The notes below the pieces were generated by a model. That model ran no database searches. It worked only from the letters and a program-made list of their open reading frames with translations, and was not told where the DNA came from. The position numbers were made by a program, and so were the translations under genes. From JAKPQD01 sp029572965 (lineage in GTDB: Bacteria > Bacteroidota > Bacteroidia > Bacteroidales > DTGW01), in the NCBI GenBank assembly GCA_035374585.1, contig DAOSPF010000111.1:1-7994 (forward strand): a stretch of 7,994 bases of DNA, in the 5' to 3' direction. Below are positions 1-4,849 of the stretch, one piece after another (position 1 is the stretch's first letter; the number at the start of each line of letters is the position of its first letter).

Positions 1-1
1 T

Positions 2-64
2 AAATTTCAAACTTTTCAAAGAACTCTTTTAGATTTTAATGGGACAGTAATGAGAGATTGTTGA
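2..64 (+). CDS. Possible 3' end of an unidentified rightward gene (cut by window edge)
   Basis: A reading frame is open from the left edge and stops at TGA 62-64, giving 20 residues that end in LLDFNGTVMRDC. The tail is too short to assign to a family. The only support is that the frame is open to the edge and that two hairpins lie between its stop and the end of the leftward operon, as expected for convergent genes. It may be chance. Confidence 0.22.
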   Translation, partial: KFQTFQRTLLDFNGTVMRDC

Positions 65-82
65 CATTCAATAAATATATTT

Positions 83-131
83 AACCCAGATTTAATCATA
101 TAGTTCGACTTAATAATGATTAATTTGGGTT
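83..131. terminator. Long imperfect hairpin between convergent transcription units
   Basis: The left arm at 83-99 and the right arm at 116-131 are reverse complements except for one mismatch and one bulged base: AACCCA-ATT-AATCAT faces ATGATTAATTTGGGTT. The 16-base gap contains a further small AGT-TCG-ACT stem (102-110), so most of the segment could fold. Either strand gives a hairpin followed by A/T-rich sequence, which suits a bidirectional terminator, but there is no long T tract and the stem is A/T-rich. A small mobile repeat remnant is the main alternative. Confidence 0.45.
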
Positions 132-169
132 TATTATATACAGTTTTATAGGTTTTATCAATAAACTCG

Positions 170-196
170 AGCTGAGGTTAAAAAATCATCTCAGCT
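170..196 (-). terminator. Hairpin at the end of the hyd operon, overlapping the regulator stop codon
   Basis: AGCTGAG (170-176) and CTCAGCT (190-196) form a perfect 7-bp stem around a 13-base loop. On the leftward transcript the TGA stop of the response-regulator gene (191-193) lies inside the 5' arm. The sequence after the hairpin is only moderately T-rich (TCGAGTTTATTG), so it is a weak intrinsic terminator at best. It could instead protect the 3' end of the message, with the larger hairpin at 83-131 as the main stop. Confidence 0.4.
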
Positions 197-586
197 TATG
201 GTGCAAAGTTTTTCTATTTCCATCAGAATATGAGGGAAATCGGTATTTTTATCAAGGATAACATCTGCACATATCCATTTTTTTTCGCTTTCGGTGGCAA
301 CATTAAAAGAAATGCCAGTATTAGCTGTAACATGACTAATAAGCATTACAGGCGTGTTGTTACGGTTTTTTTTCAAATAGTGAGCAAGTACAATCCCTGC
401 ATCATCATTATGTTTTAGCATATCAACAATAACCACATCGGGGTGAAACCTCAAGCACAATTCTTTTGCCTCGGTAATATCAGAAGCAGTATAGACTGTA
501 AAGTTATAATTTCTTAAAGCTCCACTCAGTCGAGCTGCAAAATCTGATTCGTAATCAGCTATGACGATGGTCTTATTTTGCATCAT
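191..586 (-). CDS. Receiver-only response regulator (CheY-like), last gene of the hyd operon
   Basis: This 131-residue protein consists of a single receiver domain without a DNA-binding or enzymatic output domain. The N-terminal strand IVIAD carries D11 and E13; the second residue of the usual acidic pair is Y12. The phosphoacceptor aspartate is D55 in VVIVDM, the switch Ser/Thr is S84 in MLISH, and the conserved lysine is K113 in ILDKN, followed by Asn instead of Pro. The S84 to K113 interval is several residues longer than the equivalent interval in CheY. The gene begins 4 bases after the hydA stop, so it is almost certainly co-transcribed and probably translationally coupled; ATGATG gives two adjacent possible starts. 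No histidine kinase is present in the window. Being in the operon suggests a role in controlling or sensing the hydrogenase, but its partner is unknown. The receiver fold is well supported; the function is inference. Confidence 0.82.
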   Translation of the reverse strand: MMQNKTIVIADYESDFAARLSGALRNYNFTVYTASDITEAKELCLRFHPDVVIVDMLKHNDDAGIVLAHYLKKNRNNTPVMLISHVTANTGISFNVATESEKKWICADVILDKNTDFPHILMEIEKLCTIS

Positions 587-590
587 GGCA

Positions 591-2297
591 TTATAATAAT
601 ACTTCTTTTTTCAAAAACAACGCCCTAAGGTTATTTTTATCAATTATTTCTTCGCGGAGCATCTCAGCAAGAGAAGCATTTTCGTAACAAGTACGAATAG
701 CAGCGCTATCAACAGCTTCGTAAATATTTTTCAATCTAAGTTTGAGAGACTCTTCGCTGGCAGGTAATGGTTGTCCACCTCCGGCAATACATCCACCCTG
801 ACATACCATAACCTCAATGAAATGTATATCTTTTTTACCTTCTTTTATAATATCAATGACTTTATTTATACCCGACAAGCCATTGACAATAACAAAATTT
901 ATCAAATGGTCCCCAATATTGAGGCTAAACTCTTTGTACTCTTTTAGGTTCCTGGTATTAAGAGGTTTTAGGCCATCAAGTATTTTTCCTGTTAGTTCGT
1001 AATGCAAATTGATAATAAAAGCTTCGGTAGTACCACCTGCAATGTTAACCAGCTTTCCGGCACTACTGTTGGTAGCAAAAAAACCACTCCAGGGTTCAGG
1101 CTCAATATTGTTGATATCAATGCCATTCATTTTAATCATCCTAAGTAGTTCACGGGTGGTGATAACGGCATCAGTATCTGTTATGCCATCAATAACCATT
1201 TCGGGCCTCTTGGCTTCATACTTTCTTGAGGTACAGGGAACTATTGATACAGTAATGATATTTTCTACAGCAATATTGTCTTTTTTAGAAATATAACGTT
1301 TGGCAATATGTCCGGCCATTTGGCCTGATGATTTTTGGGAAGATAAAAGGTGCAGATTGTCTATACTTAACTGTTCGAAATATTTTACCCAGCTTGGGCA
1401 ACAACTGGTAACCATTGGAAATTTGTCATTGGCTTTTAACCTGGAAATAAACTCTTCGCATTGCATTTGCAGCATCAGGTCGGCACCAATGGACGAATCG
1501 ATGATGTAATCAAAGCCAAGCTTACGGAATACAGCAGAAAGGATACCGTGCAAGCTGGCTTTACTTTTCAGCCCCAGGGTTTCGGCCAAGGTAGTTGCAA
1601 CTGCCGGAGAATAGACAGCTACAGCTTTTTTGTTGACATCGTGAAAAAAAACTTTAAACTCCGAAAAATTAACCTTGTCAGATAAAGCTGCAGTAGGACA
1701 AACCATGATACATTGTCCACATTGCAGGCAGTTGCTGTGGTTTAGATTTTTATTCAAAGCAGGTAGCACTGACATGCGTTTTCCGCGATAAGCAAAGTCG
1801 AATGTATGATTTCCGATAGTTTCGCGGCATACCCTTATACAGCGCCCGCAAAGTATGCACTTGTCAGTATCATAAACTATAGAAAGGGCTGACTGGTCTA
1901 TATAAAATTTTCGTTTTTCGCCTTTAATAGTCCTTTCCCTGACGTGCAATTCTTCGGCCAAGGTTTGGAGCTCGCAATTACCGTTTCGTTCGCAGAAAAG
2001 GCAGTCGTCAGGGTGATTGGCCAGCAAAAGTTCAACAATGGTTTTTCTGGCGTGTACTACACGTGGGGAGTGGGTCTGAATCTTCATCCATTCCTCTACT
2101 TTAAACGAGCATGCAGGGATAAGGTTTTCTTTCCCTTCAACTTCAATAACACACATACGGCACATTCCGGTAGGGGCAAAGCCTTTCATGCTACATAATG
2201 TAGGTACCTTAATACCAATGCGGTTTAGCACCTCCAGTATAGTTTCACCACGTTTGACGGTGACAGGTTTATTATTTATCTGAATTTCAAATGTCAT
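591..2297 (-). CDS. hydA: [FeFe]-hydrogenase catalytic (H-cluster) subunit HydA of a trimeric NAD/ferredoxin-linked complex
   Basis: This cytoplasmic subunit (568 residues) should carry the H-cluster and exchange electrons with HydB. An N-terminal [2Fe-2S] domain has C35, C46, C49 and C63. It is followed by the NuoG-like His/Cys [4Fe-4S] site (H95, C99, C102, C108) and two [4Fe-4S] motifs (C147/150/153/157 and C190/193/196/200). The H-cluster domain spans about 225-545. It has TSCCPSW (C299, C300), VPCTSRKYE (C355) and EVMVCQGGCIAGGGQP (C499, C503), so all H-cluster cysteines are present. Numbering matches Clostridium pasteurianum CpI almost residue for residue, which exposes unusual changes: V353 for Met, R358 for Lys, Q279 for the proton-path Glu, and V417 for Phe. 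E282, R286, S319 and M497 are kept. There is no signal peptide, arguing against a periplasmic enzyme. The gene starts 6 bases after hydB. Family and complex membership are firm; normal catalytic activity is not assured. Confidence 0.94.
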   Translation of the reverse strand: MTFEIQINNKPVTVKRGETILEVLNRIGIKVPTLCSMKGFAPTGMCRMCVIEVEGKENLIPACSFKVEEWMKIQTHSPRVVHARKTIVELLLANHPDDCLFCERNGNCELQTLAEELHVRERTIKGEKRKFYIDQSALSIVYDTDKCILCGRCIRVCRETIGNHTFDFAYRGKRMSVLPALNKNLNHSNCLQCGQCIMVCPTAALSDKVNFSEFKVFFHDVNKKAVAVYSPAVATTLAETLGLKSKASLHGILSAVFRKLGFDYIIDSSIGADLMLQMQCEEFISRLKANDKFPMVTSCCPSWVKYFEQLSIDNLHLLSSQKSSGQMAGHIAKRYISKKDNIAVENIITVSIVPCTSRKYEAKRPEMVIDGITDTDAVITTRELLRMIKMNGIDINNIEPEPWSGFFATNSSAGKLVNIAGGTTEAFIINLHYELTGKILDGLKPLNTRNLKEYKEFSLNIGDHLINFVIVNGLSGINKVIDIIKEGKKDIHFIEVMVCQGGCIAGGGQPLPASEESLKLRLKNIYEAVDSAAIRTCYENASLAEMLREEIIDKNNLRALFLKKEVLL

Positions 2298-2303
2298 GTT
2301 GGT

Positions 2304-4235
2304 TTACTTTACAAAAACAGCATCAAACTTGCAGGCATCAATACAGTAGCCACAGCCAATACATTTTTCTTCAATAATAAAATAAGGCATACGTTTACTC
2401 CCAATAATAGCAGATGTTGGACACTTTCGGGCACACAAAGAACAACCGGTACAAGCATCTACATCAATGGTAAAGGTGCGGAGCTGCTTACAAATCCATG
2501 CTTGGCACTTGCGCTCGTACAGATGCTCCTCAAATTCATGCTTGAAACGTTCTAAAGCGCTGAGAATGGGGTTTACAACACTTTGGCCCAACCCGCACAA
2601 TGAGGTAGCTTTCATCACTTGGGCTATCTCTTCAAGTTGTATGATACCCTTTATTCTTTCTAATGTAGAATTATCTTCCGAGTTGAGTGGTTTATGAGTA
2701 ATACGGGTTAGGATTTCAAACAAACGTTTGATACCTTCACGACAAGGGATGCACTTTCCACAACTTTGATATTGCATAAAGTCCATATAATACTTGAGCG
2801 TATCGATGATGCAATTGTTTTCGTCAAGTATGATAAGCCCTCCTGAACCAACTCCAAGTCCATGATTACGAAGTATATCAAAATCAACGTGCAAGTCGAG
2901 GTCTTTTTCTGATAGGCAAAAACCTACAGGGCCCCCAAGTAACATGGCTTTAAAATGTTTGTCATCTTTAATGCCTCCTGCGATATCAAAAATTATTTGC
3001 CTGAAAGATGTCCCCATAGCAACTTCTACAAGCGAGGTATGATGAATTTTTCCAGATATGGCAAATATTTTAGTGCCTTTACTTTTTTCAGTTCCAATTG
3101 CACTAAACCAAGAAGGGCCTCTGTTTATTATTTCGGCAATATTAGCAAGGGTTTCAACATTATTTACAACAGTAGGTTTATTAAATAAGCCTTGTTTTGC
3201 AGGAAATGGGGGCTTCGTTTCGGGCATCCCCCTATCTCCTTCAATACTGCTTATTAGAGCTGTTTCTTCACCACAAACAAAGGCTCCCGGGCCTTTTCTA
3301 ATAGAAATATCGAAATTAAAACCACTCCCTTGGATATCTTGTCCCAGCAAACCGGCAGCCTTAGCTTGTTTTATAGCGGTATCAAGAGTTTGAATAGCAA
3401 CTGTATATTCAGAACGAATATATACAAAGGCTTTAGTAGCCCCGATGGCATAAGCAGCAATAGCCATACCTTCTATTACCCGGTGAGGGTCGCCCTCGAT
3501 GATAGCTCTGTCCATAAAAGCCCCCGGGTCGCTTTCTTCAGCGTTACATATCAGGTATTTTTGTTCAGATTGCTCGAACAAAGCTGTTTTCCATTTTTTA
3601 CCTGTTGTGTAGCCGCCGCCGGAGCGCCCCCTAAGACCGCTTTCCTCAACTAAGTCGCATATTTGTAAAGCAGTATAATTACGAATGGTCTTAATAAAAG
3701 CTTTATAGCCACCTAAAGCAAGATATTGGTCGATATCATAGGGATTGATAAGGCCACAGTTTTTAAGCACTATCCTGTTCTGTAATGCAAAAAAAGGTAC
3801 ATTGTTATAATTAGGGACATTGGGCCAGGCAGAGAGGTTCCCATTCTCAATCTGCATTAAAGTATGTTCAGCAGGGACAATATGATGAAAAGCATCATCC
3901 AATGCATCATTCACTTTTTCTTCAGTCAAATTTTTCAAAAACAGCCTTGTTTTGCCGGGTATATGAATTTCTACAACAGGCTCCATAGAGCAAATGCCAA
4001 TACATCCAACTTTTTGGAGCTGGGCCTCAATGCCCCTGTCAGTAATATATTCTTCAATAGCTTTAAATGTTTCGTTAGCACCGGCAATCATCCCGCAAGT
4101 GCCAGAGCCAACAGTAATAACAGGTTTTGTAATACTTTCGCGCCTGAGCACAGCAATTTGTTGAGCAATAGTATTGTCAGCAACACTTTTATCTTTTTGC
4201 AATATCAATTTAACCAATTCTTTTGAGATACTCAT
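2304..4235 (-). CDS. hydB: NuoF-like FMN/NAD(H)-binding, iron-sulfur subunit HydB of the [FeFe]-hydrogenase
   Basis: This 643-residue subunit is the diaphorase of the complex, where NAD(H) and ferredoxin electrons are expected to meet at FMN in bifurcating members of the family. Domain order: a thioredoxin-like ferredoxin domain (about 38-115) with C47, C78 and C82; the FMN/NADH domain (about 150-390) with GLRGRSGGGYTTGKKW near 200-215, NAEESDPG at 231-238 and GPGAFVCGEETAL at 315-327; an SLBB region (about 390-470); the [4Fe-4S] site SCGKCIPCREG (C492, C495, C498) plus C547; and a C-terminal 2x[4Fe-4S] ferredoxin domain (C595/598/601/605 and C625/628/631/635). The C-terminal ferredoxin extension separates HydB-type proteins from plain complex I NuoF. 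The N-terminal domain shows three, not four, clear cysteine ligands. The gene lies 12 bases downstream of hydC and 6 upstream of hydA. Alternatives such as NuoF of complex I or a formate dehydrogenase subunit are unlikely because hydA is adjacent. Confidence 0.95.
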   Translation of the reverse strand: MSISKELVKLILQKDKSVADNTIAQQIAVLRRESITKPVITVGSGTCGMIAGANETFKAIEEYITDRGIEAQLQKVGCIGICSMEPVVEIHIPGKTRLFLKNLTEEKVNDALDDAFHHIVPAEHTLMQIENGNLSAWPNVPNYNNVPFFALQNRIVLKNCGLINPYDIDQYLALGGYKAFIKTIRNYTALQICDLVEESGLRGRSGGGYTTGKKWKTALFEQSEQKYLICNAEESDPGAFMDRAIIEGDPHRVIEGMAIAAYAIGATKAFVYIRSEYTVAIQTLDTAIKQAKAAGLLGQDIQGSGFNFDISIRKGPGAFVCGEETALISSIEGDRGMPETKPPFPAKQGLFNKPTVVNNVETLANIAEIINRGPSWFSAIGTEKSKGTKIFAISGKIHHTSLVEVAMGTSFRQIIFDIAGGIKDDKHFKAMLLGGPVGFCLSEKDLDLHVDFDILRNHGLGVGSGGLIILDENNCIIDTLKYYMDFMQYQSCGKCIPCREGIKRLFEILTRITHKPLNSEDNSTLERIKGIIQLEEIAQVMKATSLCGLGQSVVNPILSALERFKHEFEEHLYERKCQAWICKQLRTFTIDVDACTGCSLCARKCPTSAIIGSKRMPYFIIEEKCIGCGYCIDACKFDAVFVK

Positions 4236-4247
4236 GTCTGCAAAGTA

Positions 4248-4715
4248 TTATATAGCTTCATCCTGCATTTCTGCAATGATTTGTTTAATTCGCTCTTCGG
4301 TAACTTTTCCATAAAAAACTCCATTGACAACAATTACCGGGGCTTGTCCACATCCTCCGGTACAGGTACCAACTTCAAGGCTAAAAAGCCCGTCTTTACT
4401 ACACTGCCCGTCTTTAATTTTTAGTAACCTTTCAATTACCTCTAGCACTGTTGATGAGCCCATAATATGGCAAGCTGTTCCAAAACACACCTGGATATGA
4501 AATTTTCCTCGTGGCGAGAACCTAAATTGATTGTAAAATGTAGCCACACCATAAATTTTACTTGACGGGATGCCGAGATATTCGCTTATTTGCCTGACTG
4601 CCAATTCGCTTATATAGCCATCGGCTTCTTGCACTTCCTGTAAAACAGGAATCAAAGCTTCACTTCTGTTTCTCTGGAAATTCTTAAGTATTTCTGCTAT
4701 TGCTGAACTGCTCAT
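4248..4715 (-). CDS. hydC: NuoE-like [2Fe-2S] subunit HydC of the [FeFe]-hydrogenase
   Basis: This 155-residue protein is a thioredoxin-like [2Fe-2S] subunit of the NuoE/24 kDa family. A helical N-terminal region (about 5-60, including DGYISELAV and KIYGVATFYNQF) precedes the cluster domain. The ligands are C77 and C82 in VCFGTACHIMG, and C118 and C122 in GTCTGGCGQAPV. The length matches the family. I chose ATG 4713-4715 because residues after it align with the usual NuoE start. The frame stays open upstream to 4856, but that would add a 47-residue hydrophobic, Cys-rich leader unlike any NuoE protein and would place coding sequence over the promoter. No clear Shine-Dalgarno sequence precedes the start. 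It is the first gene of the operon, with a TATCTTTG -7 box 27 bases upstream. In the complex it is expected to relay electrons next to the HydB flavin domain. Confidence 0.94.
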   Translation of the reverse strand: MSSSAIAEILKNFQRNRSEALIPVLQEVQEADGYISELAVRQISEYLGIPSSKIYGVATFYNQFRFSPRGKFHIQVCFGTACHIMGSSTVLEVIERLLKIKDGQCSKDGLFSLEVGTCTGGCGQAPVIVVNGVFYGKVTEERIKQIIAEMQDEAI

Positions 4716-4741
4716 CCGTTCTTTTACATTTTGGTAGAAAA

Positions 4742-4774
4742 CAAAGATACAAAAGATTGTTATTGATGAAACAA
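4742..4774 (-). promoter_or_regulatory. Predicted Bacteroidota-type promoter of the hydCBA operon
   Basis: Reading leftward, TATCTTTG (4749-4742) is a perfect match to the Bacteroidota -7 consensus TAnnTTTG. A TTG -33-like element lies at 4774-4772, 22 bases upstream of it. Transcription would start near 4735, leaving a leader of roughly 20 bases before the hydC ATG. The spacer is at the long end of the accepted range. The start site is inferred, not observed. Confidence 0.62.
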
Positions 4775-4810
4775 TGTTAATAAAATAACAAATTGTTTCT
4801 ATCTTTACAA
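4757..4810. promoter_or_regulatory. Three tandem Rex-like operator sites between the divergent promoters
   Basis: Three 18-bp segments fit the Rex consensus TTGTTAAnnnnTTAACAA. Site 1 (4757-4774) is TTGTTAT-TGAT-GAAACAA, 11 of 14 fixed positions. Site 2 (4774-4791) is ATGTTAA-TAAA-ATAACAA, 12 of 14. Site 3 (4793-4810) is TTGTTTC-TATC-TTTACAA, 11 of 14. Their starts are spaced 17 and 19 bases apart. Site 1 fills the spacer of the hydC promoter, and site 3 covers the predicted -7 box of the sensor gene. Rex proteins sense NADH/NAD+ and repress fermentation and hydrogenase genes in several bacterial groups. No rex gene is in the window, and the region is AT-rich, so binding by Rex is inference; the repeated pseudo-palindrome itself is directly visible. 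Confidence 0.6.
4800..4807 (+). promoter_or_regulatory. Predicted -7 element of the sensor-phosphatase operon
   Basis: TATCTTTA matches TAnnTTTG at all fixed positions but the last and lies 42 bases before the chosen ATG at 4850. No good TTG lies at the usual distance upstream (the region reads GTTAATAAAA), so this would be a weak or activated promoter. It is nearly the same core as the divergent hydC promoter, and Rex-like site 3 covers it. Confidence 0.4.
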
Positions 4811-4849
4811 CAAATACTAAGCACCGCCAAATATCTACAATACAGAAAG

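Noticed and set aside
61..85. TTGACA at 61-66 as a sigma-70 -35 box of a rightward promoter
   Set aside because: There is no proper -10 at the right distance and no gene downstream on that strand; it would fire into the convergent hairpins. In Bacteroidota the TTGACA/TATAAT pattern is also not the main promoter type.
3058..3393. Antisense open frames inside hydB, hydA and the sensor gene (for example 111 residues at 3058-3393)
   Set aside because: They lie opposite long genes with clear domain motifs, show no recognisable domains, and are expected as shadow frames.
2304..4715. hydC and hydB as part of respiratory complex I (nuoE and nuoF)
   Set aside because: The extra C-terminal 2x[4Fe-4S] domain, the N-terminal ferredoxin domain in HydB, and the directly following H-cluster subunit indicate a hydrogenase complex. 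No other nuo genes are visible.
4763..4776. FNR/CRP-type site TTGAT-N4
   Set aside because: Only the left half matches; the required ATCAA right half reads CAATG. The Rex-like reading of the same bases fits far better.
4768..4799. Inverted repeat GAAACAAT-N16-ATTGTTTC as a separate operator
   Set aside because: Its arms are half-sites of adjacent Rex-like palindromes (right arm of site 1, left arm of site 3), so it is better explained by the tandem array than by a different regulator.
4793..4849. TTG-started N-terminal extension of the sensor gene (19 extra codons)
   Set aside because: The extension overlaps the predicted -7 box and Rex-like site 3, has no ribosome binding site, and the ferredoxin domain is complete when translation starts at ATG 4850.
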